From Virgibacillus oceani (GTDB lineage: Bacteria > Bacillota > Bacilli > Bacillales > Amphibacillaceae), in assembly GCF_014638995.1 (NCBI RefSeq), contig NZ_BMFR01000022.1, forward strand, positions 1-50,018: a DNA stretch of 50,018 nt, read 5' to 3'. The notes beneath the pieces were generated by a model. The model searched no databases. It saw nothing but the letters and a program-made list of their open reading frames with translations, and was not told where the DNA came from. The position numbers and the translations under genes were made by a program. Below are positions 1-8,749 of the stretch, piece by piece. Numbering within the stretch: the stretch's first letter is position 1; every line of letters starts with the position of its first letter.

Positions 1-820
1 ATGTTCCTGCCCTCCGGTTGATGCTCGGGCTCTTCGGTTGATGTTCCTCGCTTTCGGGTTGATGTTCCAGCCCTCCGGTTGATGCTCGGGCTCTCCGGTT
101 GATGTCCTGGCACTTCGGGTTGATGTGCTGGCTCTCGGGTTGATGTTCCTCGCTTTCGGGTTGATGCTCGGGCTCTCCGGTTGATGTTCCTCGCTTTCGG
201 GTTGATGTTCCTACCCTCCGGTTGATGCTCGGGCTCTCCGGTTGATGTTCCTCGCTCTCGGGTTGATGTTCCTGCCCTCCGGTTGATGCTCGGGCTCTCC
301 GGTTGATGCTCAGCGCTTTCGGGTTGATGTTCCTGCCCTCCGGTTGATGCTCGGGCTCTTCGGTTGATGTTCCTCGCTTTCGGGTTGATGTTCCTGCCCT
401 CCGGTTGATGCTCGGGCTCTCCGGTTGATGTCCTGGCACTTCGGGTTGATGTGCTGGCTCTCGGGTTGATGTTCCTCGCTTTCGGGTTGATGCTCGGGCT
501 CTCCGGTTGATGCTCGGGCTCTCCGGTTGATGTTCTGGCTCTCCGGGTTGATGTGCTGGCTCTCCGGTTGATGTGCTGGCTCTCCGGTTGATGTGCTGGC
601 TCTCCGGTTGATGTTCCTCGCTTTCGGGTTGATGTTCCTGCCCTCGGGTTGATGCTCGGGCTCTCCGGTTGATGTTCAGCGCTTTCGGGTTGATGTGCTG
701 CTATTCGGGTTGATGTGCTGGCTCTCCGGTTGATGTGCTGGCTCTCCTGCCGATATTCACCCTCTCCCGTCGATTTTCTACTCTCCCATAAATATTCCAC
801 CCTCCCAACAATATTTAATC
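1..820 (+). repeat. Tandem array 1 of 20-21 bp repeats, core GGTTGATG
   Basis: The array contains about 37 consecutive units of 20 or 21 bp and runs off the left edge of the window. Each unit has the nearly invariant core GGTTGATG on the plus strand, then about 12 variable bases low in A, such as CTCGGGCTCTCC, TTCCTCGCTTTC, TTCCTGCCCTCC or TGCTGGCTCTC. Bases 1-186 (nine units) recur at 327-512 with a single substitution (A at 69, T at 395), which indicates a recent internal duplication. From about 745 the units decay while keeping the 20-bp spacing: CTCTCCTGCCGATATTCACC, then three still weaker copies to 820. There are no spacers of unrelated sequence, so this is not a CRISPR. Short open frames inside it are by-products of the repeat. 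Confidence 0.95.
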
Positions 821-956
821 AAAACCATCATTACCACAACAAAACAGCAGCATTTTTCACTTTTCCAACCGTTCCACCTTTCATTCCCCAACCATTCCCC
901 TTATAATTATCTAGACAGATTAGTGCGGATGTTTTCATATAAAGGATGTGAAAAAC

Positions 957-1700
957 ATGAACAATCAACATAACATTGTAAAAGTGTGTATGCTGGCGGG
1001 AAAAATTATGCTGCAGAGTGGTGCGGAGACGTATCGTGTGGAGGATACAATGAATCGAATTGCTTCTACTTTTGGGCTTCCTAATGCACAGAGCTACGCT
1101 ACGCCAACTGGCATTAATTTTTCTATCGACATATCGGAAGTCACCAATTTTATGAGGATTTCAAATCGCTCAACTGATTTACATAAAATTGCAGAAGTAA
1201 ATAATATTTCGCGGATGGTTGCTGCTGGAGAGATTGAATTAAAAAAGGCTCTTACAATGCTGGAAAGTGTTGATAGGGATACGCCTACGTTTTCGAGCTG
1301 GCTTCAAGTCATTGCTGCTGCTTTTGTCAGTGGATGTTTTACCATTATGTTCGGCGGGATTTGGGCTGATTTTATTCCATCGTTTGTTATCGGCGGGATG
1401 GCCTTTGCGGGAATGCTTTGGTTTGAGCGATTAGTGGAAATTCGTTTTATTGCTGAATTTTTTGCCTCGTTTATTATTGGGGTGCTAACTCTGGCATTTG
1501 TGGATAATGGCATTGGTGTCTACATGGACAAAATCATTATTGGGGCCGTCATGCCGCTTGTGCCTGGCCTGCATATTACCAATGCAGTCCGGGATTTGAT
1601 GGCAGGTCACTTGGTCGCTGGCTTGTCGAAGGGTGTTGAAGCAGTATTGACCGCTTTTGCCATTGGCGCTGGGATCGCTGTCGTTTTTGGGTTATTTTGA
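957..1700 (+). CDS. Threonine/serine exporter, large subunit (ThrE/DUF1212, YjjP-like)
   Basis: This encodes about 247 residues. The first 110 or so are a soluble DUF1212 region with the motifs GAETYRVEDTMNRIA and ATPTGINFSI. The rest is strongly hydrophobic with about five membrane helices and ends in AVLTAFAIGAGIAVVFGLF. Family knowledge: such proteins work with a small DUF3815 partner to export threonine and serine, and that partner follows at 1776. A GTG at 948 is in frame, but it sits only two bases after the AAAGG ribosome site at 941-945, so ATG 957 is the better start. The exact substrate is inferred from the family only. Confidence 0.88.
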   Translation: MNNQHNIVKVCMLAGKIMLQSGAETYRVEDTMNRIASTFGLPNAQSYATPTGINFSIDISEVTNFMRISNRSTDLHKIAEVNNISRMVAAGEIELKKALTMLESVDRDTPTFSSWLQVIAAAFVSGCFTIMFGGIWADFIPSFVIGGMAFAGMLWFERLVEIRFIAEFFASFIIGVLTLAFVDNGIGVYMDKIIIGAVMPLVPGLHITNAVRDLMAGHLVAGLSKGVEAVLTAFAIGAGIAVVFGLF

Positions 1701-1775
1701 TAGTATTCGGCAAAGAGCGGGAAATGACAAACTCACATCAAACGGAAACTTTTCCACAGAAAGGAGATAATTCAC

Positions 1776-2219
1776 ATGGTAATACTTGCACAACTTGTAA
1801 CAAGTTTTATCGCCGCTGCTGGTTTCGGTATTTTATTTAATGCACCACGGAGATCGCTGATTCAATGCGGGCTTGTCGGTATGCTGGGCTGGATTTTATA
1901 CTATGTGCTTGTTCTGCAGGAAATGGATGTTGTTCCCGCTACTGTACTTGCAGCAATGCTTGTTGGGGGATTAAGCCAAATCTGCGCAAAAGTTTATAAA
2001 ACCCCGGTTATCATCTTTATCGTATCCGGAATTATCCCGCTCGTACCTGGTGGAAGTGCATACGATGCCATGCGCAATTTTGTGGAAAACGATTATTTTA
2101 CCGCAGTACAGCTGTCAGCGAAGGTTATGCTGTTGGCGGGTGGAATTGCGATTGGGCTCATGTTTTCAGAGGTTGTAAAGCAAATGATACGGAAATGGTC
2201 GTGGAAAAGGACACGTTGA
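1776..2219 (+). CDS. Threonine/serine exporter, small subunit (DUF3815, YjjB-like)
   Basis: This is a 147-residue integral membrane protein with four to five hydrophobic segments and the conserved stretch FIVSGIIPLVPGGSAYDAM, typical of the ThrE_2/DUF3815 family. A strong AAGGAGAT ribosome site lies six bases before ATG 1776. It starts 75 bp after its large-subunit partner on the same strand, so the two are very probably co-transcribed and form one exporter. The C terminus is short and basic (IRKWSWKRTR), as expected for a cytoplasmic tail. No terminator is obvious after the stop codon; the next gene comes from the opposite strand. Confidence 0.87.
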   Translation: MVILAQLVTSFIAAAGFGILFNAPRRSLIQCGLVGMLGWILYYVLVLQEMDVVPATVLAAMLVGGLSQICAKVYKTPVIIFIVSGIIPLVPGGSAYDAMRNFVENDYFTAVQLSAKVMLLAGGIAIGLMFSEVVKQMIRKWSWKRTR

Positions 2220-2367
2220 TTACATTTTTGATGATGATTGATATTCTGTACGGTACTTGGCTATTTCAGTCAATATTTTCATACAGCGGTCGTTTTACCC
2301 ATTGTCCAGTATCCTTACAGTCATCGAAATTCCCGCTTTTCGATCACCAATATACCTCCAAACACTA

Positions 2368-2397
2368 CAAAAAAAGAACCACCCTCCCAGGCGGCCC
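2368..2397 (-). terminator. Rho-independent terminator of the RND efflux operon
   Basis: Read on the minus strand after the stop of the RND gene, GGCCGCC pairs with GGTGGTT (three G-U pairs) around a short loop and is followed by a run of seven T. The stem is weak but the T-tract and position fit. Confidence 0.55.
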
Positions 2398-2410
2398 TTC
2401 ACACAAAAAA

Positions 2411-5400
2411 CTATGCGCTCTCCTTCTTCTTCCTTCTCGTAATCTTTCCAGTCAAATCATCAAACAATGTATAAACAACCGGAATCAATAGCAGTGTAAA
2501 TATACTTGATATCGTTAATCCGAATATAATCGTAACTGCTAATGGCTGCTGTGTTTCTGCCCCTTCGCCTAGTGCTAGGGCTAATGGCACCATTCCAAGG
2601 ATTGTAGTCAATGTTGTCATTAAAATAGGTCGCAAACGGCTTGGTCCCGCTTCTAAGATGGCTTCATACCTGTCAATTCCTTTTCGCCGCAAGATATTAA
2701 TATAATCCACGAGTACGATGGAGTTGTTGACGACTATTCCGGCAAGCATAATTACCCCGATGAAGGCTGGTATACTTAGTGGCAGTCCTGTTACAAACAG
2801 TCCGAGCAAGACACCAATTACGGTTGCCGGCATTGCAAACATGATGATGAGCGGGAATAGGAAATTTTCAAATTGTACTGCCATTACCGCGTACACTAGG
2901 AAAATGGAAAATACCAGTGCTAGCGCTAAATCTGAGAATGACTCAGCCATGTCCTCTGCCTGCCCGCCAATGTTGTAGCTGTAGCCTTCTGGCAGATTCA
3001 TGTCAGCTAATATGGCTTCAATATCTTCCACAACTCCCGCCAGGTCACGGTCGACAACCTCACTCGTAACATTCATTTGCGGCTGTTGGTTCTCCCGCTG
3101 TAATGTTACTGGTCCTTGTACCTCTTTAAATGTCGCGACAGTTTCCAGTGGGATTGCGGTTCCTGTTTGCGATTGAATCGTCATCGTTTGCAGATCACTA
3201 ATTGTACTGCGTTCATCCTCAGGATACATGAGTGTGACATTCATTTCGTGGCCTTCTTCACGATATTGTGTCGCCACCTGTCCCGTGAACTGCAGTTGAA
3301 TCTGACTTGTAATTTGCTGCTGTGTTAAACCATACATGGCCGCTTTTTCTTCATCAATCGAAATGGTTTGCTGTGGTACACCCGCAGCTGCTGATGATTC
3401 AGGATTATACACACCATCAACTTCAGATATCTGAGCTACGACACGATCAGCTAATTCGCGTAACACTTGATGCTCGGGACCGTTTAACTGAATTTGTACA
3501 GGGTCACCCATCCCCATTCCACCGTCCATAACACTAACGGTAAACTCCGCACCAGCAATCGTTTGGATGTCATCATTCATTTCCTGCACAATGTCTGTCG
3601 TTGTTTTTTCCCGTTCCGATGATGGGATTAGCTGCATGGTATAGGTCGCTTGATTAGCATTTCCTCCCATTGCACCGAAACCACCGCCGCCGATACTCAC
3701 ATAATTTGTTTCAATATCTGCTTCATACGTTGTTAATTTTTCATTAACCTGTTCGACAATGCCTTCCGTATATTCAAGCGAACTTCCAGCTGGGGCTTCC
3801 ACTTGAATTTGAACCTGTCCCTGGTCTGATGAAGGAATGAATTCCGCACCAATAAATGGTATCAGCGCAAGACTTGCTGCAATTGCCGCTGCTGTACCGA
3901 TTACCGTTGTTTTCCGATGCTTTAGTACCCACTTTAATACATTGCGGTAACCGTTATTAACGCGATTCATGAAACGATCAAACCAATATCTGCGTCCATT
4001 GTCTTCCATAGCCTTTGAAAGTAATTTTGACGAAAGCATTGGTACGAGCGTTACGGCAACAACAAGTGATGCAATTAGCGAGAAGGACACTGCTAAGGCA
4101 AGTGGTGTAAATAAATCCGATGCAATTCCCTCTACATAAACAATTGGCAAAAATACAACCAAGGTAGTCGTTGTTGAAGCAATAACAGCTGGTGCGAGTT
4201 CCGATGCCCCTTTTGTTGCTGCTTCAAATAAACTATAGCCGCGCTGGCGATAGGAGTATATATTTTCTAAAATAACAATGGAGCTGTCGACCATCATTCC
4301 AAGCCCCAGCGCAAGTCCTCCGAGCGTTAATACGTTCAGCGTTTCACCGGTAAAATACATTAATGTAAACGTGGAGATAATGGCAATTGGGATAGAGATG
4401 CCGATAACAATTGTTGCACGAACGCTTTTTAAAAATAACAGTAAAACCAGGATGGAAATAATCCCGCCAAGCAGGATGTTTTGCACAACAGAGCTTATCG
4501 ATAGCTTAATGAATTCCGATGTATCAATAATAACATCCAGGTTTACGCCAGGTGGCAACTTATCCTGTATTTCATCCATTCCTGCCCGAACATTGTCAGC
4601 AACTTCCACCGTATTGCTGTCGGTCTTTTTCATTACGGAGAGCACAACAGATGGTTTTCCATTTACAAGAGTCGAAGTTGATGATTCTTTAAATGTATCC
4701 TTTACCTCCGCAACATCTTCTACATGAATCTTTGCACCTTTTTCCGTTTGAACAAACGTTTGTTTAATAGCATCGATTGACTCAAATTCGCCTGTGACTC
4801 GAATTTGCAGGTCCTGGTTTCCTTTTTCAACAGACCCTGCAGATGCTGACTTATTGGAACTATTCAGTGCTTGCACAAGCATTTGCGGTGAAACACCGTA
4901 TTGCTGCAATTTTGCCTGATCCAGAATAAGCTGGATTTCACGTTCTTTTCCGCCTTCAACGGTTACAGATGCGACACCGCCCTGGCGTTCAAAGAATGGT
5001 ACAAGCTGCTCATCCGCAATTTGTGTTAGTGCTGCTGGGTCTTTACCGGTCAGACCAACCCAGATAACTGGCAATTGATCCGGGCTGAACCGGAGAACGC
5101 TTGGATCACCCGCACCTTCTGGCAGCATTCCTTTTACTTGATCGATTTTTTCCCTTACGTCGAGTAATGCCTGATCAAGATCGGTTCCATTTTTAAACAT
5201 CATCATCACTAGTGAGGACCCAGCCTGGGATTGTGATTGAACCGTTTCAATACCCTCAACCGAACTGACGGATGACTCGATTGGCCGGCTGACTAGGTTT
5301 TCAACTTCCTGTGGTGCTGCGTCATTATATGTAGTTGCGACAACCGCGATGGGCAGATCAATCTTTGGAAATAGATCGATAACAAGGCTTCGAACAGATA

Positions 5401-5479
5401 CGAAGCCTAATGCTAATATCGCAAGCACAATCATGATGACACCAACTGGACGTTTGACGGAGGTGTTAACTAACTTCAC
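2411..5479 (-). CDS. swrC: RND-family efflux permease, SwrC/AcrB type
   Basis: This 1022-residue protein has the usual RND plan. A first membrane helix (about residues 12-32) is followed by a large outside loop, a block of six helices (about 330-530), a second outside loop, and a last six-helix block (about 850-1010). The start MKLVNTSVKRPVGVIMIVL and the helix-4 motif GLGMMVDSSIVILENI, with its proton-relay Asp, are characteristic. B. subtilis SwrC (YerP), of similar length, exports surfactin-like lipopeptides and other amphiphilic compounds; the substrate here is unknown. It overlaps the upstream adaptor gene by four bases (ATGA), so the two are translationally coupled. No TolC-like gene is present, as expected for a cell without an outer membrane. 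Confidence 0.9.
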   Translation of the reverse strand: MKLVNTSVKRPVGVIMIVLAILALGFVSVRSLVIDLFPKIDLPIAVVATTYNDAAPQEVENLVSRPIESSVSSVEGIETVQSQSQAGSSLVMMMFKNGTDLDQALLDVREKIDQVKGMLPEGAGDPSVLRFSPDQLPVIWVGLTGKDPAALTQIADEQLVPFFERQGGVASVTVEGGKEREIQLILDQAKLQQYGVSPQMLVQALNSSNKSASAGSVEKGNQDLQIRVTGEFESIDAIKQTFVQTEKGAKIHVEDVAEVKDTFKESSTSTLVNGKPSVVLSVMKKTDSNTVEVADNVRAGMDEIQDKLPPGVNLDVIIDTSEFIKLSISSVVQNILLGGIISILVLLLFLKSVRATIVIGISIPIAIISTFTLMYFTGETLNVLTLGGLALGLGMMVDSSIVILENIYSYRQRGYSLFEAATKGASELAPAVIASTTTTLVVFLPIVYVEGIASDLFTPLALAVSFSLIASLVVAVTLVPMLSSKLLSKAMEDNGRRYWFDRFMNRVNNGYRNVLKWVLKHRKTTVIGTAAAIAASLALIPFIGAEFIPSSDQGQVQIQVEAPAGSSLEYTEGIVEQVNEKLTTYEADIETNYVSIGGGGFGAMGGNANQATYTMQLIPSSEREKTTTDIVQEMNDDIQTIAGAEFTVSVMDGGMGMGDPVQIQLNGPEHQVLRELADRVVAQISEVDGVYNPESSAAAGVPQQTISIDEEKAAMYGLTQQQITSQIQLQFTGQVATQYREEGHEMNVTLMYPEDERSTISDLQTMTIQSQTGTAIPLETVATFKEVQGPVTLQRENQQPQMNVTSEVVDRDLAGVVEDIEAILADMNLPEGYSYNIGGQAEDMAESFSDLALALVFSIFLVYAVMAVQFENFLFPLIIMFAMPATVIGVLLGLFVTGLPLSIPAFIGVIMLAGIVVNNSIVLVDYINILRRKGIDRYEAILEAGPSRLRPILMTTLTTILGMVPLALALGEGAETQQPLAVTIIFGLTISSIFTLLLIPVVYTLFDDLTGKITRRKKKESA

Positions 5480-6330
5480 GATTTATTCCCCGCTTTCACA
5501 ACGTTCACTTTGCTGCCATCTGCTAGTGTCAGCTGACCGCTTGTTACAACCTGGTCCCCTTTTTTCACTTCACCTTCAATGGCTGTCTTATCTGATTGTG
5601 TTTCCTTCACGGTTACATTTATTTTTGCAGCTTTATCATTGTTAACTACATAAACAAACGATTCGCCGCTTTCTTCTACAATTGCTTCTGTTGGTACAAT
5701 AATTGCATCCTTAACTTTTTGCTCCGGGACATGCAGCACGGCAAAAGACCCTGGTAAAATTTCAGCATCCTCATTGTCCATTGCTGCTTCAATCGAGTAT
5801 AAGCCAGTTTCGTTTGGCAATGACCCAATTGACGTTACCTTCGCCTCATGCTTTTCCCCGTCTATAACAGCATTATATGTTTCTTCTTTTTCGAGCAATG
5901 CCAGGTCATCTCCCGTAACATTAAATTGCAGGCTCAATGAACGTAAATCGGCAATTACGGCTAGCGGTTCCGAATTAGAAACTACCGATCCCTCATCAGC
6001 AGATAATTTGGCAACCTGCCCCGCTTTTGGTGCATAAATATTTCTTCCTGCAATGGTTGCAATTAAATCATTCTCATCCACTGTGTTTCCATTTTCCACT
6101 TCAAGGCTGGTAATTTCACCAGGCACCTGCACCATTACGGGTGTCTGTGAAGCCGGTTGAGTTCGACCATAAATCTCCTTTTCAATAACTAAGTCCTCTT
6201 GAATCGCTTGTGCAGTTTCCACAGGTGTAATACGGTCTTTTTTGTCCTTGTTTGTTTCATCCTCCTGATTGCATGCAGTAAGCAGTCCGGTAAAAATCAC
6301 TGCAATTGCAAGTAAAACAATTTTTTTCAT
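5476..6330 (-). CDS. RND efflux adaptor lipoprotein (HlyD/MFP family)
   Basis: This is a 284-residue membrane-fusion protein. A signal peptide ends in the lipobox LLTAC (Cys at about 20), so the protein should be lipid-anchored on the outer face of the membrane. A short barrel-sandwich (lipoyl-like) domain follows, with PGEITSLEVENGNTVDENDL and YAPKAGQVAKLSADEGSVV, then a beta-barrel region and a C-terminal domain (GDQVVTSGQLTLADGSKV). There is little alpha-hairpin, as in other Gram-positive adaptors. It is the first gene of the pair; its stop overlaps the start of the RND permease. Its job is probably to assist that permease in substrate export. Confidence 0.88.
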   Translation of the reverse strand: MKKIVLLAIAVIFTGLLTACNQEDETNKDKKDRITPVETAQAIQEDLVIEKEIYGRTQPASQTPVMVQVPGEITSLEVENGNTVDENDLIATIAGRNIYAPKAGQVAKLSADEGSVVSNSEPLAVIADLRSLSLQFNVTGDDLALLEKEETYNAVIDGEKHEAKVTSIGSLPNETGLYSIEAAMDNEDAEILPGSFAVLHVPEQKVKDAIIVPTEAIVEESGESFVYVVNNDKAAKINVTVKETQSDKTAIEGEVKKGDQVVTSGQLTLADGSKVNVVKAGNKS

Positions 6331-6590
6331 AATGGGTATGTACTCCTCTTTTCCTTTTTTAAAACGCTATGTCACCAAGAAGTGCAATCTTTGAATATTT
6401 CAGCTTCATATGTTATATCTTTCTCATCATACGGGCAGCGGGGTAAAATGGTTTCACTTTATTACCTTAACCTTTCTACATCATAAGTGTTTTGCCTTGT
6501 ATGAAGCAAGGTTATAGTGTGAATTTTTTATTTACTTTTGGAGAAGCGGAAATAATGCACGTTCTGGAGTTTTTTTTCAAGAAGGAGTAC

Positions 6591-6618
6591 TAAAGATTGC
6601 TGGAAATTATGTCGAAAT
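6591..6618 (+). promoter_or_regulatory. Possible sigma-D (motility) promoter for the YjfB-like gene
   Basis: TAAA at 6591-6594 and GTCGAAAT at 6611-6618 are 16 bases apart. This resembles the sigma-D pattern TAAA-N14/15-GCCGATAA with mismatches and a slightly long spacer. It is plausible because YjfB of B. subtilis belongs to the motility regulon. The rest of the 320-bp gap 6331-6650 shows only an AGGGGTGA ribosome site just before 6651. Confidence 0.3.
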
Positions 6619-6650
6619 AAGGGGGAAGGTCACAAATTAGGGGTGATTAC

Positions 6651-6839
6651 ATGGATGTAGCAGCAATGTCTGTTGTAATGGCAAATACGCAGGTACGAGC
6701 CGATGCAAGCTTAGCTGTTATGAGTAAGGTAAAGGGTCTTATGGAGCAGCAAGGACAGCAATTGATGGAATTGCTTCAACAATCAGGGCCACGTGCACCG
6801 CATCCAACTTTAGGCAATGTGGTTGATTTGGAAGTGTAG
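6651..6839 (+). CDS. YjfB-family small protein (putative motility protein)
   Basis: This is a 62-residue protein with the YjfB pattern: an N-terminal amphipathic helix DVAAMSVVMANTQV, a Met/Gln-rich helix (LMEQQGQQLMELLQQSG), and a C-terminal HPTLGNVVDLEV. There is no signal peptide or membrane segment. Family knowledge links YjfB to the sigma-D motility regulon, but its molecular role is unknown. An AGGGGTGA ribosome site precedes ATG 6651 at good distance, and a weak sigma-D-like promoter lies upstream. It is a single gene on the plus strand followed by a hairpin. Confidence 0.75.
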   Translation: MDVAAMSVVMANTQVRADASLAVMSKVKGLMEQQGQQLMELLQQSGPRAPHPTLGNVVDLEV

Positions 6840-6851
6840 CATATTTGTGCT

Positions 6852-6897
6852 CCTGGGTCAGACGAAATCCCCTGCAGTACAGGGGATTTCATCCAGG
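6852..6897. terminator. Hairpin between convergent yjfB-like and lipoprotein genes
   Basis: GAAATCCCCTG (6864-6874) and CAGGGGATTTC (6880-6890) form a perfect 11-bp stem with a five-base loop. CCTGG (6852-6856) and CCAGG (6893-6897) extend it. There is no T-tract on either side, so termination is likely but not certain; both genes converge on it. Confidence 0.55.
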
Positions 6898-6913
6898 CAA
6901 TTATAATGATGAC

Positions 6914-7225
6914 TTATTGATTTTTATTATCATCTTTTAGCAAGTCGTCGTTATTGTTATTATCATTGTTGTTGCCATTGCCGTTGCCGTTATCTCCATT
7001 CATGTCGCCATTCATATCCCCATTTTGGTCACCATTCAAATCACCGTTATCATCCTGAAGGTCTCCACCCTGATCATCATTTAAATCTTGATCACCATTG
7101 TCCTCCTGGTTAAGTGGTGCCTCATCGTCCTCTACCGGGTCCCCATTGTCATTGTTACCACATGCAGCGACAAGTGACAATGCCAAAATTGGAGCGCCAA
7201 ACTTTATTAGCAATTTCCTTTTCAT
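6914..7225 (-). CDS. Small acidic low-complexity lipoprotein, function unknown
   Basis: This is a 103-residue protein. Its signal peptide ends in the lipobox SLVAAC (Cys at about 22), so it should be anchored on the outer membrane face. The mature part is almost entirely Asp, Asn, Gly, Gln and Glu, with short repeats such as NGDQNGDMNGDMNGDNGN and a run of Asn, and no fold is recognisable. A strong AAAGGAGG ribosome site precedes the ATG. Acidic Asn/Asp-rich tails of this type could bind cations, but this is a guess. It stands alone between yjfB-like and fabZ. Confidence 0.75.
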   Translation of the reverse strand: MKRKLLIKFGAPILALSLVAACGNNDNGDPVEDDEAPLNQEDNGDQDLNDDQGGDLQDDNGDLNGDQNGDMNGDMNGDNGNGNGNNNDNNNNDDLLKDDNKNQ

Positions 7226-7357
7226 TGTTAAATTCCTCCTTTAATCGTTCACTTTCAGCCTTAGCTTAACCATTTTTTTTAATGTGATACTAATAAAGAA
7301 GAGAAATTTTATATAGTTACATTTTTACTTGGATGCCCGCAAGTTTTTAAAATTTAA

Positions 7358-7388
7358 AATCCCCTATACGAAAGATGTACAGGGGATT
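7358..7388 (-). terminator. fabZ terminator
   Basis: On the minus strand AATCCCCTGTAC pairs with GTATAGGGGATT (12 bp with one wobble) and is followed by TTTAAATTTT. It begins nine bases after the fabZ stop. Confidence 0.75.
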
Positions 7389-7397
7389 AATCAAACA

Positions 7398-7817
7398 TTA
7401 TTTAATTGCAAAGGTGATTTCCGCTTCACAGGCAACTTCGCCATCAACGGTTGCAACACCTTTACCCTTTCCGATCGGTCCTTTTAAACGCAGGATTTCC
7501 ACTTCAAGCTTCAGCTGATCCCCAGGTTTGACCTGACGCTTAAATCGGCATTTATCAAGTCCAGCCAAAAAACCAATTTTTCCTTCGTTTTCTTCCTTGC
7601 TAAGCATCGCGATTGCACCAGTCTGCGCAAGCGCCTCAACAATTAACACACCTGGCATAACTGGGTAGTCCGGAAAATGTCCTTGGAAAAACGGTTCATT
7701 AATGGAAACATTTTTTATTCCAGCAACGCGTTTACCCTCTTCCATTTCTGTTACCTTGTCCACTAATAAAAACGGGTAACGATGTGGTATCGTATCTTTT
7801 ATTTCCTGAATGTCCAT
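7398..7817 (-). CDS. fabZ: 3-hydroxyacyl-[acyl-carrier-protein] dehydratase
   Basis: The 139-residue hot-dog-fold enzyme dehydrates (3R)-hydroxyacyl-ACP to trans-2-enoyl-ACP in cytoplasmic type II fatty-acid synthesis. The active-site stretch is [20 protein letters not shown], with catalytic His47 and Glu61, at full family length. The AAAGGAG ribosome site is eight bases before the ATG. In B. subtilis fabZ (ywpB) is also near flhP, flhO and mbl, so the position is conserved. It has its own terminator downstream and appears to be transcribed alone. Confidence 0.96.
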   Translation of the reverse strand: MDIQEIKDTIPHRYPFLLVDKVTEMEEGKRVAGIKNVSINEPFFQGHFPDYPVMPGVLIVEALAQTGAIAMLSKEENEGKIGFLAGLDKCRFKRQVKPGDQLKLEVEILRLKGPIGKGKGVATVDGEVACEAEITFAIK

Positions 7818-7992
7818 TTAAAACGCTCCTTTAAGAAATGTATATGTATAGCTTTTCCACCATTATAACAGAGAAAAGTTTCACCTGGATGAAATAGAGG
7901 AATTTCTAAATAAAGATATAAAATGATATTAAAAGAATCCTGTATACAACTAAAGTAGGATGCAAAAAGTAACAGAAAGGAGGACACATATC

Positions 7993-8139
7993 ATGCTTTG
8001 GACCATTATTGTAATTCTGATTGTTTTATGGGCACTGGGATTTTTATTCAAAATCGCCGGCGGACTTGTGCACGTATTACTTGTTATTGCATTAATCGTT
8101 TTGATTATACGATTAATTTTTGGGAAACGCGAGCATTAA
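7993..8139 (+). CDS. 48-residue membrane peptide, lmo0937 family
   Basis: This short gene encodes a 48-residue protein beginning MLWTIIVILIVLWALGFLF and ending LIIRLIFGKREH. It has two hydrophobic segments separated by the KIAGG turn. The pattern matches the lmo0937-type small membrane proteins that are common and often stress-induced in Bacillota; their function is unknown. The ribosome site AAAGGAGGA lies ten bases before ATG 7993, and a strong terminator follows within two bases of the stop. These signals make it a real gene despite its size. Confidence 0.8.
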   Translation: MLWTIIVILIVLWALGFLFKIAGGLVHVLLVIALIVLIIRLIFGKREH

Positions 8140-8140
8140 T

Positions 8141-8175
8141 AAAGCATGGTTGCACAAACACAGCAACCATGCTTT
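8141..8175. terminator. Bidirectional terminator between convergent genes
   Basis: AAAGCATGGTTGC (8141-8153) and GCAACCATGCTTT (8163-8175) form a perfect 13-bp stem with T-rich sequence on both sides. It serves the small membrane-peptide gene on plus and the EpuA-type gene on minus. Confidence 0.9.
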
Positions 8176-8180
8176 TCTTA

Positions 8181-8648
8181 TTATTTTTCTTTTTTAACAA
8201 TATCGATAATATGCTGCCATGTATCCATTTCCAAAACGTCTGAAGGTTTCCCGTCACCGATAACACCATACCCGACCATTAATCCGACAACCAAGGCAAC
8301 AGCACAAAAAATAAGAACGACAATAATTCGCAGCCAAATTGGAAAAATACGGCGTCTTGGTTTCTTGTTTAATCGTTTCTCTTCTTTTTGCTTCTTCTTT
8401 TGTTGTTTACGGGTTACAACATCAGTTTCTGCACCTGCGTCAATTTGTTTTTCTTCCTTTTGCTTCTGCTTTCTGCGGGCTGCGTTTCCGGTTTCGTTTT
8501 CTTTTTCTGTTTTTGGCTTCCTCTTAAGCTTGTTTTCATATATATCTTTAAGCTTATTTTTGAGTTTTTTCAACAAATCTTTCAGTTGTTTTAAACCCCT
8601 TTTTGGCTGCTCTTCTACAGCGGCTTTTTCGGATTGGTTTGTCGACAT
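8181..8648 (-). CDS. EpuA-type single-pass membrane protein ('RNA polymerase subunit beta' family)
   Basis: This is a 155-residue protein. The first 100 residues are highly charged (Lys/Glu) and coiled-coil-like. One membrane helix follows (about 110-133, WLRIIVVLIFCAVALVVGLM), then GYGVIGDGKPSDVLEMDTWQHIIDIV. That C-terminal half is the EpuA/PF11772 signature; databases often call it RNA polymerase subunit beta, but it is not a polymerase core subunit. The start at 8648 (MSTNQSEK) is chosen because AAGGAG lies nine bases upstream; a further in-frame ATG at 8675 has no ribosome site. A sigma-A-like promoter lies just upstream at 8715-8744. Its function is unknown. Confidence 0.8.
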   Translation of the reverse strand: MSTNQSEKAAVEEQPKRGLKQLKDLLKKLKNKLKDIYENKLKRKPKTEKENETGNAARRKQKQKEEKQIDAGAETDVVTRKQQKKKQKEEKRLNKKPRRRIFPIWLRIIVVLIFCAVALVVGLMVGYGVIGDGKPSDVLEMDTWQHIIDIVKKEK

Positions 8649-8714
8649 GGTTTGTTTCTCCTTATTCCCTTGCATCTATATAATGAAATCATTACTGACA
8701 AATTTCATATGACA

Positions 8715-8744
8715 ACTATAGTGTATTTTTATGCTTTTCGTCAA
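8715..8744 (-). promoter_or_regulatory. Sigma-A-type promoter for the EpuA-type gene
   Basis: On the minus strand TTGACG (8739-8744) and TATAGT (8715-8720) are separated by 18 bases. It lies between the flhP stop and the EpuA-type gene, so that gene can be expressed independently of the flagellar genes. Confidence 0.6.
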
Positions 8745-8749
8745 CACTG

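Noticed and set aside
1..820. CRISPR array
   Set aside because: Units are contiguous with no unique spacers, and no cas genes are present.
715..906. 63-codon plus-strand frame at the end of array 1
   Set aside because: Lies in decayed repeat sequence with no ribosome site or recognisable protein pattern.
4278..4727. 149-codon frame antisense to the RND pump
   Set aside because: Shadow of a conserved coding region, without a start signal.
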